Origin: Niastella sp.
Lineage (GTDB): Bacteria; Bacteroidota; Bacteroidia; Chitinophagales; Chitinophagaceae
NCBI GenBank assembly: GCA_017744515.1
Contig: JAGIBF010000023.1
Span: forward strand, 1 to 64,000
DNA length: 64,000 nt
Direction of reading: 5' to 3'
Position numbers and translations under genes: made by a program. Below are positions 1-8,531 of the stretch, piece after piece (the first letter of the stretch is position 1; every line of letters begins with the position of its first letter). Below the pieces are notes generated by a model. It did not search any database, was not told where the DNA came from, and saw only the letters and a list, made by a program, of their open reading frames with translations.

Positions 1-1824
1 GAATATTACTGGTCCGGGTTTTCCATACATGTCTCCGTATATATAATCTTTCACCACTCCTATCACCGTCAGGCTCGTGTATTTTCCATCTTCATTGCCG
101 CGTGGTGATTCGATGATCTTTCCTATCGCACTTTCTTTGCTTATGACCTTTGCCATCGACTGGTTGATGACAATTGCATTATTACCTGCTGCTGCATTTG
201 CGTCGAAGTCCCTGCCTTCTATGATCTTCATTCCTGTTGTGGCAAAATAATCGTTGCTGATGCCTCTATGCGCAATGGATATTTCCTGCTCAGGCGTTTT
301 GCCCTCCCACCGGAAGCGGCTGTCTGTGTTTCCTCCTCCCATGATCGTCCGGTCGATCATGGCTACATTTTCTATGAGGCCTGATTGTAAGAGGTCTTGT
401 TTGATCAATGGGAATATTCCTGCAATGCTATGTTGCATATCAACTTGTACCAGGTTTTCTTTGTTGAAACCAAGGTCTCTGTCTTTTATGTGTTGTAATT
501 GCTGGTATACAATGATCGTGCTGATGATAAATACCACCGACACGGCAAACTGGAGAACCACCAATCCTTTTCTAATCCATACTGCACTGCCTGCTTTGAG
601 TTTTAACCCTTTCAATACTGCTACCGGCCTGAATGAAGACAGGTACAACGCCGGATAGCTTCCTGCCACCAATCCACAAATAAGGACAATGGTAAGCAGG
701 GCTATTATATGTATGGGTTCATTGAGTTGTATGGACAGGTTTTTCTGCATGAGCAGGTTGTAGCCGGGCAATGAAATCATTACTATGATAATGGCTACAG
801 CAGCAGCCAGCAACGTCATGAGTAATGCTTCGCCAATGAACTGTGCTACTAACCTTTTCTTTTCAGCACCCAGCACTTTGCGTACGCCTACTTCTTTTGC
901 GCGCTTCTGGCTACCGGCTATTGCGAGGTTCATAAAGTTGATGCAGGCAATAAGCAGAATGATCCAGGCGATGATGGTCAACATGCGCACTTGTTTGATG
1001 CGTCCGCCTCCAGTTTGTTTGCCGCCTTCAAATTCACTGTATAAGTGCCAGTCGGACATCGGGAACAGGAATGCTTCGCTTTGCTGGCTGGCTTCTTTGT
1101 TGTGTATAAAGTTCTTTAGTTGTTGATTGACAATTGTCTCGCTGGCGTTGGGGTCTAATTCTATATAGGTGTAGGGACCATAGCTGTCCCAACTGAGGGC
1201 AGCCTGATCTTGTTGTATATCGAATTCATAGGGTGCCAGCCATTCAAATTTCAGCGTGGTGTTTTCGAGCAGGTCTTTCAATACACCCGTCACCACAAAG
1301 TCCTGTTGGTTATCTATGCGTACTGTTCTTCCTATTACATTTTTTTCTTCTCCAAAGAATTTCTTTGCTGTTGCTTCTGTGATCACCACCGAGTGTAACT
1401 GTGCAAAGGCGTTGCTGGCACTTCCCTGCTCAAAGGGCAGGGTAAACATTTTGAATATTTCTGGATCAGCGTAGCGGCCTGTGGCATATAGTGATTTATC
1501 ATCAAAGCTGAAAAGTGCTTTTTGTGGTTCGTCGGACACGCGGGCCGTATTGGCTATTCCAGGAATTTCATTTTTCAGCGCGGCTGCCATGGGGCGTGGC
1601 GTTGACCCCATCGTAAAGAGGCGGCCGTCGAATTTTTTGTTGATGTTGAGTCTATAGAGGTTATTCTTTTTTATATGTACTGTGTTGTAGTTCACTTCGT
1701 CTTCTACCCAGAGGAAGATGAGCGCGGCGCAGGCTATGCCGATGGCCAGGCCCAGGATATTGAGGGTGTTGTAGGTCTTATTTTTACGCAGGCTGCGGAA
1801 GGCGGCTTTTAGATTCGTGAACAT
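1..1824 (-). CDS. MacB/FtsX-type ABC transporter permease (3' end outside window)
   Basis: The reading frame opens at ATG 1824 and runs off the left edge without a stop, giving 608 N-terminal residues. An N-terminal membrane segment (about residues 20-42, NILGLAIGIACAALIFLWV) is followed by a long extracytoplasmic MacB_PCD-like domain. An FtsX-type membrane block follows around residues 285-400 and carries the family hallmark KEVGVRKVLGA after its first helix. A second periplasmic domain then begins. Members of this Bacteroidota family are usually close to 800 residues with two FtsX blocks, so roughly the last quarter is missing. Such permeases work with a separate ATPase in export or envelope stress functions; the substrate cannot be read here. 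It lies downstream of the efflux operon on the same strand, but a terminator-like hairpin and a perfect inverted repeat separate them, so it is probably a separate unit. Confidence 0.9.
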   Translation of the reverse strand, partial: MFTNLKAAFRSLRKNKTYNTLNILGLAIGIACAALIFLWVEDEVNYNTVHIKKNNLYRLNINKKFDGRLFTMGSTPRPMAAALKNEIPGIANTARVSDEPQKALFSFDDKSLYATGRYADPEIFKMFTLPFEQGSASNAFAQLHSVVITEATAKKFFGEEKNVIGRTVRIDNQQDFVVTGVLKDLLENTTLKFEWLAPYEFDIQQDQAALSWDSYGPYTYIELDPNASETIVNQQLKNFIHNKEASQQSEAFLFPMSDWHLYSEFEGGKQTGGGRIKQVRMLTIIAWIILLIACINFMNLAIAGSQKRAKEVGVRKVLGAEKKRLVAQFIGEALLMTLLAAAVAIIIVMISLPGYNLLMQKNLSIQLNEPIHIIALLTIVLICGLVAGSYPALYLSSFRPVAVLKGLKLKAGSAVWIRKGLVVLQFAVSVVFIISTIIVYQQLQHIKDRDLGFNKENLVQVDMQHSIAGIFPLIKQDLLQSGLIENVAMIDRTIMGGGNTDSRFRWEGKTPEQEISIAHRGISNDYFATTGMKIIEGRDFDANAAAGNNAIVINQSMAKVISKESAIGKIIESPRGNEDGKYTSLTVIGVVKDYIYGDMYGKPGPVIF

Positions 1825-1900
1825 GTTAACTGGTTGAATTGGTTGTGATAAGAGAAGAGACGCCCTCGAAAATGAAATGTTGCAGATGGGTCCGTTACGT

Positions 1901-1944
1901 GCAACAGAGGTGACACCTTTTTGGAAAGGTGTCACCTCTGTTGC
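1901..1944. repeat. Perfect 20-bp inverted repeat with 4-nt loop
   Basis: Arms 1901-1920 and 1925-1944 are exact reverse complements (begin GCAACAGAGG, end CCTCTGTTGC) around the loop TTGG. No T-run follows either arm, so it is not a standard intrinsic terminator. It sits between the efflux operon terminator and the permease start. Confidence 0.8.
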
Positions 1945-1950
1945 AAAGAG

Positions 1951-1982
1951 AAGCCCGCCGGATATGTATCGCCGGCAGGCTT
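1951..1982 (-). terminator. Terminator of the efflux operon
   Basis: AAGCC-c-GCCGG (1951-1961) pairs with CCGGC-a-GGCTT (1972-1982). On the minus strand the stem is followed by the pyrimidine-rich TTCTCTTTG. It lies about 35 nt after the TolC-like stop codon. Confidence 0.6.
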
Positions 1983-2016
1983 TGTTCTTAACCCTACTTT
2001 GAAAACAACCTTCTTC

Positions 2017-3357
2017 TTAATTCCTTCCGCGGGTTCTATCCAGTTCTATTCGTGCTGACAGGTATTCAAATACCGCTTCGAGGTAATTCAATTGTGCTGT
2101 TGTGAGTGCCAGTTCTGCGTCTGTCAATTCCAGTCTTGAAGCTACTCCTTTGGAATAGCGGTATTGTATGATATCATAGCTCAGTTTTGCCGTTTCCTGT
2201 ACCTGTACTTGTGTTTTCATTCTTTCGAATGTTTCGTTGAGGTTGGCTATTACCTGTGCTACTTCTGTTTTGAGCTGCTCGTGTGCGTCGGTAATCCGTA
2301 CTGCTGCCTGGTCTTTATTGATCTTGGCCTGGCTGATGCGGGCCTGATTCTTATAGCCCGTGAATAAGGGCAGTGTTACCTGTGCGCCTGCAAATGAAGC
2401 GCTGGGCCAGTATGCGTCAAAGAAGTTGGCTCCTTTGGCCTGGCTTTGTACCTGGTACTGGCCAATCGCTGATACTATTGGTAAGCGTTGTGCTTTTGCC
2501 GATATAATCTGCTGCTCACTGATCTGCTGGTTGATGGCCAGCAATTGCAAGTCGGGACGTTGGGCTTTTGCTTCTTCATATAATGCTTCCTGCGTAGGTA
2601 TCTGCTCATCTTTTGTCAAGGTGAGTGAATCGGTAAGCTGAACATCCTGCAAAGAATCTATTCCGATAAGGGTAACCAATTGCTGCTTGCCTACCTGCAG
2701 GGCATAGTTCAATTTCAGGATATCGGGTTGCAGGTTCTTTACGGAAGTATATGCCCGTAATGTATCCACCCGCAATCCTCTGCCTTGTGCCAACAGGGAT
2801 CGTGCATCCTGCAGGGCTTTTTCATTGCGCTGCAGGCTTTCGTATTGGAGCTGTAATCTTTCGTTCAACACCAGCATGCCGAGGTAGACGCGCTTTACTG
2901 CAGCAGCCACATCTATTTCATTGTACTTTTGGTTGGTACGACGTGCGTATTGATTCAGTTGCGCTTCACGCAATGCCGGCTTTGCCGATGGATTGTAGAG
3001 GGGGTATGCTACTGAAAGTGTAGCGGCAAACTGGTCTCTTCCTCCGATGCGGGAGTAAGGAACTTTGTCGCCTCCTCCATTGTTCCCAAATCCGAAGAAA
3101 GCAGGCATTACGAAGTAGTGCAGATACTGCCCGCCAATGCTGGCTGTGGGCAGTGAAAGACTGCGGGCTACACGTATTTCTTCTGCTGCTTTATCTATAT
3201 CCAGGCCCGATATTTTCAATGCCCGGTTGTTTTTGATGGCCATTGACACAGCATCTGGCAACGTCAATGATAATGACTGCGCGATGCTGCGTACGCCGGG
3301 CAGGAGGATGCCTATCGATAAAATGAGGGCGTACATTATTTTTTTCTTATTGCTCAT
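2017..3357 (-). CDS. TolC-family outer membrane efflux protein
   Basis: This 446-residue protein begins with a Sec signal peptide (about 1-27, ending VRSIAQ). Two outer-membrane-efflux (OEP) repeats follow, typical of TolC channels: long amphipathic helices rich in Ala, Gln and Leu (for example around 160-200 and 270-300) alternating with short strands. The closing TAQLNYLEAVFEYLSARIEL helix is characteristic of the family's last coiled coil. TolC proteins form a trimeric channel through the outer membrane and the tunnel across the periplasm for a tripartite pump. The ATG lies inside the 3' end of the RND gene (4-bp overlap), so the two are translationally coupled. It is the last gene of the arsR - adaptor - pump - TolC run. 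Confidence 0.95.
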   Translation of the reverse strand: MSNKKKIMYALILSIGILLPGVRSIAQSLSLTLPDAVSMAIKNNRALKISGLDIDKAAEEIRVARSLSLPTASIGGQYLHYFVMPAFFGFGNNGGGDKVPYSRIGGRDQFAATLSVAYPLYNPSAKPALREAQLNQYARRTNQKYNEIDVAAAVKRVYLGMLVLNERLQLQYESLQRNEKALQDARSLLAQGRGLRVDTLRAYTSVKNLQPDILKLNYALQVGKQQLVTLIGIDSLQDVQLTDSLTLTKDEQIPTQEALYEEAKAQRPDLQLLAINQQISEQQIISAKAQRLPIVSAIGQYQVQSQAKGANFFDAYWPSASFAGAQVTLPLFTGYKNQARISQAKINKDQAAVRITDAHEQLKTEVAQVIANLNETFERMKTQVQVQETAKLSYDIIQYRYSKGVASRLELTDAELALTTAQLNYLEAVFEYLSARIELDRTRGRN

Positions 3358-6300
3358 ATTGATGCATTTGGATTCACTATAACTGGTGCGGGGGTTGGTA
3401 CTGTACCGTGTGGTATAGCGCCTTCTCCGCCTATTGTCTTTTTAGCGGGCCGTGAGAAGTATGAATACACTGATGGTATTACATAGAGTGTAAGAATACC
3501 GGCGAAGATGAGTCCGCCTACTACCACGATGCCCAATGAGGTGCGGCTTCCAGATGAAGTGCCGAGCGACAGTGCGATAGGGAGCGTACCAAAGATCATG
3601 GCCAAAGTGGTCATGAGGATCGGACGGAAGCGCGATGTAGCTGCTGAGACTACCGCATCTCTTACTTTCAGTCCTTCATGTTTACGCTGGTTAGCAAACT
3701 CTACGATGAGGATACCGTTCTTCGTGATCAACCCGATCAGCATGATGATACCGATCTGGCTAAAGATGTTGATCGACTCGCTCGTGAGCCACAGGCTCAA
3801 CAATGCTCCGGTTACCGCCATCGGCACTGTGAGGAGGATAATGAATGGATCTATCAGGCTCTCGAACTGCGCAGCCAATACCAGGTAGATGAGCACGATG
3901 GCAAAGATGAATGCGAAGATCAGGCTGGAGCTACTTTCTGCATAATCACGGCTTTGTCCGGCCAACTGTGTCCTAAATCCTTTCGGTAACACTTCTCCTG
4001 TGATCTTGTCCAATTCTTTGATCGCTTCTCCAAGGCTTACGCCGGGTGCCGGTGTGGCGCCAATCGTAACGCTGTATGATTGGTTGTACCGATAGATGGC
4101 GGGTGGGCTGATGCCTTCTTTGAGGGTAACCAGGTTATCGAGTGACACCATTTCATTGCTGGCTGATTTCAGGAACAGTGAGCGCAGGTTTTCCGGTGTT
4201 GATCTTTCAACACGGTCAAGCTGCCCGATCACTTCATACTGCCTGTCATTGTAGATAAAGTATCCATAACGTCGTCCGCTCAATGCCAGCTGCAGTGTTC
4301 GCCCTATTTCCTGTGTTGAAATGCCCAATTGTGCAGCTCTTTGTCTATCGATGGAAATACTGATCTCGGGCCTATTCACTTTAAAGTCCGGATTCTGGAA
4401 TGCCAGCTTGGGGCTTGTGAACACCGCTCCCATCAGTTTCGGCATCACCGCTATAAGGCTATCCAGAGAAGGGGCCTGCACCACATATTCAACCGGCTGT
4501 GATGTCGAGAATCCTCCGATCGTAGGTATTTGAATCGGGATCAGGATCACGTTACGGAATTTTGCGGATGCCACTACCAGCTTTTCATAGATCTGCTGTT
4601 GTGTCATTTTGCTTTTCCGCTTTTGGGGGTCTTCGAGGAATATCCATTGGAAGCCTCCATTCACCGGTTGCACCAATGTTCCTACTGAGGCTGCAATACC
4701 TGCATAAGTCGTATTATTGTTGAGGTCGGGGATGGAATCGGCTACGTAGGCAGTGATCTCTTTCATCGTCTCTTCCATGCTCTCGTAGGATGTACCTTCC
4801 GGTGCAATCACTGCGAGACCAACCATCGACCTATCTTCCAATGGGGCCAATTCCGAAGGGAGCTTCGGCGCCAGGAAGTAAGCGATGCCAAATGACAGCA
4901 ACAGTAATACAATTCCCAACCAGCGAAAGCGCATGAAGGCTTTCAAGGAACGTTCGTAGCCGTTGTTGAGCTTTACGAACCAGGGTTCTGTTTTGCGGTA
5001 GAGCCAACCGTGCGTAGCGCCGGGCTTCAGCAGGTAGGCGCTCATCATTGGTGACAGCGTTAAGGCCACGAATGCGGAGATCAATACTGATCCTGCTACC
5101 ACAATCGCGAACTCTTTAAACAATCTACCTGTGATACCACCCAGGAACAGGATCGGCAGGAACACGGCCGCCAGTGTAACGGTTGTCGAGATCACCGCAA
5201 AGTATATCTCATTGGAGCCTTTGCGTGCTGCTTCCAATGGCTTCATGCCTTCTTCTACCTTACTGTAGATATTCTCCAAGACCACAATCGCATCATCTAC
5301 CACCAGACCAATGGCCAGTACCATGCCCAACAGGGTAAGTACGTTGATAGAGAAGTCGCCCAGGTACATAATAAAGAAGGCTGATATAATAGACACTGGT
5401 ATTGCCACCAGCGGGATCAGCGTACTGCGCCAGTCGCGCAGGAAGATGAAGATGATCAATGTTACCAGACCAAATGCCAATAACAATGTTTCTTCTACTT
5501 CCGAGAGGGAGTTGCGCACCGGCACTGTGAAGTCTTTTCCCAATGTGATGTTGAAATCTTTGGGTGCTGACTTTACAATGTCATCAAAGCGTGTTTTAAA
5601 TTCTTCTACTATCGCCAGTGAGTTGGCGCCACGCTGCGGCTGTACACCTGTTCCCACTCCGTATTGTGCTTGCTTTCCTTCGGCCACGATCATCGCTGTA
5701 CGTTCGTTCTGAGAAGACATGATGGCTGTACCGATGTCTCTAAAGCGAACGATGGCGCCATCTTTCTGGCTAATGATCATGTTATTGAAATCTTCTTCTG
5801 TTACAAGCCGTCCTTGCGTACGCAGCGTTACTTCGGTATTCTGTCCTTCAATACGTCCGCTGGGCAGGTCAACATTCTCGCGCTGCAGGGCTGCCTGGAT
5901 ATCGTTGGGCGTGAGACCATAAGCAGCCAGCTTCACCGGGTCCATGCGTAAGCGCATGGCTCTCTTGCGGCCTGCGTAGGTATCTACCAGGCGTACTCCG
6001 GGAATGGATTGCAGCCTTTCTTTGATGTTGATGTTTACAAAGTCGGTAATGTCTTCCAAGCTCCTCGTGTCGCTTTGTACGGTGAGGAACACCAGGAAGT
6101 CGGCGGGCCCTGATTTTTCAACGATCGTGGGTTCAATATCTGTTGGCAGTTGCTGACGCGACTTGGATACTTTGTCGCGCACGTCGTTGGCTGCTGCTTC
6201 CAAATCGGCATTGAGGTTAAACTCAACGGTGATGATGCTCACCTGTTCTCGGGATACGGATGACATGGCGCGTATTCCGTTTGCTTCCGCCACCGCTTCT

Positions 6301-6506
6301 TCGAGTGGCTTCGTGACCTGCGAGGCTATGATATCCGCACTGGCACCAGGGTATACTGTTGTAACCGTGACAATGGGTGAATCTGTAACCGGGTATTCAC
6401 GGGTACCGAGGAAGGTGTATCCCACGATACCGAAAAGTATTAGTAGTACTGACATCACTCCGGCCAATACGGGCCTGGAGATGCTCATTTGTGAAATGGC
6501 ACTCAT
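3354..6506 (-). CDS. RND-family efflux pump inner-membrane subunit (AcrB/HAE type)
   Basis: The 1050-residue length is normal for the hydrophobe/amphiphile efflux branch. TM1 lies near residues 13-33 and is followed by the porter-domain hallmark YPVTDSPIVTVTTVYPGAS. The TM2-TM6 block spans roughly 335-480. The proton-relay aspartate pair is intact at D404-D405 in TM4 (GLVVDDAIVVLENIY), so the pump should be proton driven. A second half-repeat begins near 525 and ends with the GLITKNGILIVEFANQ helix. The protein works as a trimer with the adaptor encoded upstream and the TolC-like channel downstream. Drug versus metal specificity cannot be read; the motif set is that of drug/solvent (HAE) pumps rather than CusA-like metal pumps. 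Confidence 0.96.
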   Translation of the reverse strand: MSAISQMSISRPVLAGVMSVLLILFGIVGYTFLGTREYPVTDSPIVTVTTVYPGASADIIASQVTKPLEEAVAEANGIRAMSSVSREQVSIITVEFNLNADLEAAANDVRDKVSKSRQQLPTDIEPTIVEKSGPADFLVFLTVQSDTRSLEDITDFVNINIKERLQSIPGVRLVDTYAGRKRAMRLRMDPVKLAAYGLTPNDIQAALQRENVDLPSGRIEGQNTEVTLRTQGRLVTEEDFNNMIISQKDGAIVRFRDIGTAIMSSQNERTAMIVAEGKQAQYGVGTGVQPQRGANSLAIVEEFKTRFDDIVKSAPKDFNITLGKDFTVPVRNSLSEVEETLLLAFGLVTLIIFIFLRDWRSTLIPLVAIPVSIISAFFIMYLGDFSINVLTLLGMVLAIGLVVDDAIVVLENIYSKVEEGMKPLEAARKGSNEIYFAVISTTVTLAAVFLPILFLGGITGRLFKEFAIVVAGSVLISAFVALTLSPMMSAYLLKPGATHGWLYRKTEPWFVKLNNGYERSLKAFMRFRWLGIVLLLLSFGIAYFLAPKLPSELAPLEDRSMVGLAVIAPEGTSYESMEETMKEITAYVADSIPDLNNNTTYAGIAASVGTLVQPVNGGFQWIFLEDPQKRKSKMTQQQIYEKLVVASAKFRNVILIPIQIPTIGGFSTSQPVEYVVQAPSLDSLIAVMPKLMGAVFTSPKLAFQNPDFKVNRPEISISIDRQRAAQLGISTQEIGRTLQLALSGRRYGYFIYNDRQYEVIGQLDRVERSTPENLRSLFLKSASNEMVSLDNLVTLKEGISPPAIYRYNQSYSVTIGATPAPGVSLGEAIKELDKITGEVLPKGFRTQLAGQSRDYAESSSSLIFAFIFAIVLIYLVLAAQFESLIDPFIILLTVPMAVTGALLSLWLTSESINIFSQIGIIMLIGLITKNGILIVEFANQRKHEGLKVRDAVVSAATSRFRPILMTTLAMIFGTLPIALSLGTSSGSRTSLGIVVVGGLIFAGILTLYVIPSVYSYFSRPAKKTIGGEGAIPHGTVPTPAPVIVNPNASI

Positions 6507-6561
6507 ACAAATGTTGTATTAATTAGAATAAATTCTGAGACGGATGACTGAGGTAGTGGTA

Positions 6562-7638
6562 TTATTTAACTTTTACCAGTGCTACATCCGCTCCGGGTGA
6601 AAGGCGCAGCAGGTTGCTCGTGATCACCGTGTCGCCCTGGTTGAGCCCGCTGATGATCTGTACTTCCTGTGTTCCGCGCTGTCCGATAACAACCGGTGTT
6701 ATGGCTACTTTATTTCCTTTGGCTACATATACTGCATATCCTTGTGGTGAAGGTATCAATGCCTGGCTGGGAACTTTAAAGGCGTTGTTGGTCGTGTGCA
6801 GTGCGAGGCTGAGCCGTGCACTCTGTCCTGATACCAGCTTTGCCTGTGGGTTGTTGCCAATGGCTTCTACGAGCAGTGTACGTGTTTGTTCATTCATCTT
6901 TGATTCTTTGGCTACTACTGTAGCAGAGTAGGAGACAGTATCTGACTGCACCGTAAAGCGTTGTGCTTTACCTATGGCTACCAGGTTGGCATACTTTTCC
7001 GGCACTGCAAATTCCACCTTGATGCGGGTATCATCTACTATGTTGGTGAGCACCGTATTGGGTGATACCAACGCGCCGGGGTATACGCGTACGATACCAA
7101 TGCGGCCATTGAAGGGGGCACGTATGCGTGTTTTATCAATGGTAACTGCCAGCTGGCGAATTTCTGCTTTCAGCACATTCAGGTTAGTTATTGCCTGATC
7201 GTAATCCTGCTGGATAGCGGCATCATGGGCTATCAGGTCTTTCATGCGTGCTTCATTGAGTGCGGCCAGTTTTTCCTGCTGGCGAAGGCGTTCGAGCTGC
7301 GCCTGCAGATCAGCGTCGTCAAGCTGGAAGAGGAGGGCGCCTGCATTTACGTAGTTACCTTCTTTTACATGTACTTGTACCACTTTGCGCAGTAGTTCGC
7401 TCGCGATTGTCACTTCCTGGTTGGCAACCAGTGTTCCGGTAATCTCTATTTCTTCGCTTACTGTACCAGGCTGTACGATATAGCCATCGGCAGGTACGCC
7501 GGGGTTGGCTGGCGCTACCACTGTTGTGGCGGCTTTGGGTTCGTTGGCCTGGGTTTCGCAGGCCTGGATGAAGATCAGCACAGGCAACAGCAATAACAAT
7601 AGTTTGTATGCCTGGTTCTTGAATAATTGTGGGCTCAT
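6562..7638 (-). CDS. RND efflux periplasmic adaptor (membrane fusion) lipoprotein
   Basis: The protein has 358 residues. The N-terminus has a leucine-rich hydrophobic stretch ending IFIQAC, so Cys27 is a likely lipidation site. The adaptor domains then follow in order. A first lipoyl half lies around 85-112 (VHVKEGNYVNAGALLFQLDD), followed by a helical hairpin around 112-165. The second lipoyl half, around 165-195, carries the hallmark TRIRAPFNGRIG. Beta-barrel and membrane-proximal domains complete it. Adaptors of this type bridge the RND trimer and the TolC channel. It is the first structural gene after arsR and is preceded by two ArsR-type dyads, so the whole operon is probably de-repressed by the ArsR signal. 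Confidence 0.95.
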   Translation of the reverse strand: MSPQLFKNQAYKLLLLLLPVLIFIQACETQANEPKAATTVVAPANPGVPADGYIVQPGTVSEEIEITGTLVANQEVTIASELLRKVVQVHVKEGNYVNAGALLFQLDDADLQAQLERLRQQEKLAALNEARMKDLIAHDAAIQQDYDQAITNLNVLKAEIRQLAVTIDKTRIRAPFNGRIGIVRVYPGALVSPNTVLTNIVDDTRIKVEFAVPEKYANLVAIGKAQRFTVQSDTVSYSATVVAKESKMNEQTRTLLVEAIGNNPQAKLVSGQSARLSLALHTTNNAFKVPSQALIPSPQGYAVYVAKGNKVAITPVVIGQRGTQEVQIISGLNQGDTVITSNLLRLSPGADVALVKVK

Positions 7639-7659
7639 ATATCTGGTGTTTAAATTGAT

Positions 7660-7679
7660 ACATTCAAATATTTCGATGT
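7660..7679. promoter_or_regulatory. Putative ArsR operator, leader-proximal site
   Basis: A 20-bp imperfect dyad with 16 of 20 symmetric positions, ending ATTTCGATGT. On the minus strand its left half reads ACATCGAAATAT, matching the site at 7764. It lies 22 nt upstream of the adaptor ATG, in the untranslated leader. Confidence 0.6.
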
Positions 7680-7750
7680 ATTAAGGTATAGGATTCCATC
7701 CGCTAACTACTTCGGCGAATGGTGACAAGCTTTTCGGTGGAAACGGATTG

Positions 7751-7758
7751 CAAACTTA
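7751..7758 (-). promoter_or_regulatory. -7 promoter box of the efflux operon
   Basis: The minus strand reads TAAGTTTG, a perfect match to the Bacteroidota -7 consensus TAnnTTTG. I see no clear TTTG at the usual -33 distance; that space is occupied by the operator-like dyad. Confidence 0.55.
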
Positions 7759-7763
7759 TAGAA

Positions 7764-7785
7764 ACATCGAAATACTTCGATATGT
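7764..7785. promoter_or_regulatory. Putative ArsR operator in the promoter spacer
   Basis: A perfect dyad ATCGAA-N4-TTCGAT (7766-7781) with partly symmetric flanks. It lies directly upstream of the -7 box, where bound repressor would block RNA polymerase. Its centre is about 104 bp from the second dyad at 7660-7679. Confidence 0.7.
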
Positions 7786-7803
7786 TCGGCAAAAAAAAAT
7801 TTG

Positions 7804-8079
7804 TTATGCCTTTAGCGCCTGCAGGAAGTTAACATACTGATCGATCATTTTGTTGTTGAGTTCGTACTTCATATTTCTCCCTTCTTTGGTGGGGATGATC
7901 AATTCTGCATCGGTCAATAGCTTGAGGTGATGTGAAATGGAGGGTTGTGTAAGGTCCACAAACTCATATACATCTGTACAATACAAGCAATTCTTATTTT
8001 TCCGGAGTTCTTTAAGGATCAGGAGCCTATTGGGGTCGGCCAGGGCTTTGGAGATCTTTTCTACTTTTTTTGCGTCCAT
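7804..8079 (-). CDS. ArsR/SmtB-family transcriptional regulator with CxxC
   Basis: A 91-residue single-domain winged-helix protein. The recognition helix is TQPSISHHLKLL (residues 44-55). The family-typical ALADPNRLLILKEL precedes it (12-25) and the wing follows (KEGRNMKYELN). Two cysteines, C31 and C34 (NCLYCTD), lie just before the HTH, close to where ArsR-type metalloid sensors carry their ELCVCDL cysteines. This suggests thiol- or metal-based induction, but the spacing is not the classical one and the ligand is unknown. It is encoded directly upstream of the efflux operon on the same strand and is the natural repressor for the two dyads at 7660 and 7764. No copy of the dyad is visible upstream of its own start. 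Confidence 0.92.
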   Translation of the reverse strand: MDAKKVEKISKALADPNRLLILKELRKNKNCLYCTDVYEFVDLTQPSISHHLKLLTDAELIIPTKEGRNMKYELNNKMIDQYVNFLQALKA

Positions 8080-8408
8080 AAAATATCTTTTAATCGTTCT
8101 GCCTTTTGCAAGGCACTCACGCAGAAAGTTTTATGGTTCGAAATGAAAACATGTCTATTATAACAGGTGTTGGGCAAGATTTGTTGCCGATTGCAAAATT
8201 AGGTGTTTAAACAATAAGGTGCCTCTTTTTTTGTAGGCAACAAGGCATTGAGGCAGTAAAGCAACGAGTGTTGGAAAGGCTTACTTATTGAAAGTTGACT
8301 GGGTAAAGCGATTCGGGATAACCCTTTACCAGGCTCAAGTTGACAAAATGAATGTTCACTTTTTAATGTGCAATATTCAACAGGATGGTTTAGGATGGAG
8401 CATAAAAA

Positions 8409-8429
8409 AGCCACCCTTTGGGGGTGGCT
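8409..8429 (-). terminator. Intrinsic terminator-like hairpin
   Basis: AGCCACCC (8409-8416) pairs with GGGTGGCT (8422-8429). On the minus strand it is followed by TTTTTTATG. No intact gene lies immediately upstream of it on that strand. Confidence 0.65.
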
Positions 8430-8449
8430 CGCCTGTGTGAATTGATACC

Positions 8450-8531
8450 CTATTGAATGATGACCCTGCTTATACCAATCAGCTTGTATAATTTTTTTGT
8501 GCTACGGTTTAAACAATCAAATTGTTTTCAT
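8450..8531 (-). other. Possible broken small ORF before a terminator
   Basis: A minus-strand frame of 25 codons ends with TAG at 8450, 21 nt before the terminator hairpin, and reads ...KKLYKLIGISRVIIQ. It has no start in frame. An ATG at 8531 would join it if the run of four A after the ATG were three, giving a 26-residue peptide MKQFDCLNR.... This may be a decayed gene tail or coincidence. Confidence 0.2.

Noticed and set aside
8131..8141. GGTTCGAA word resembling a tRNA T-loop
   Set aside because: No acceptor or anticodon stems can be drawn around it.
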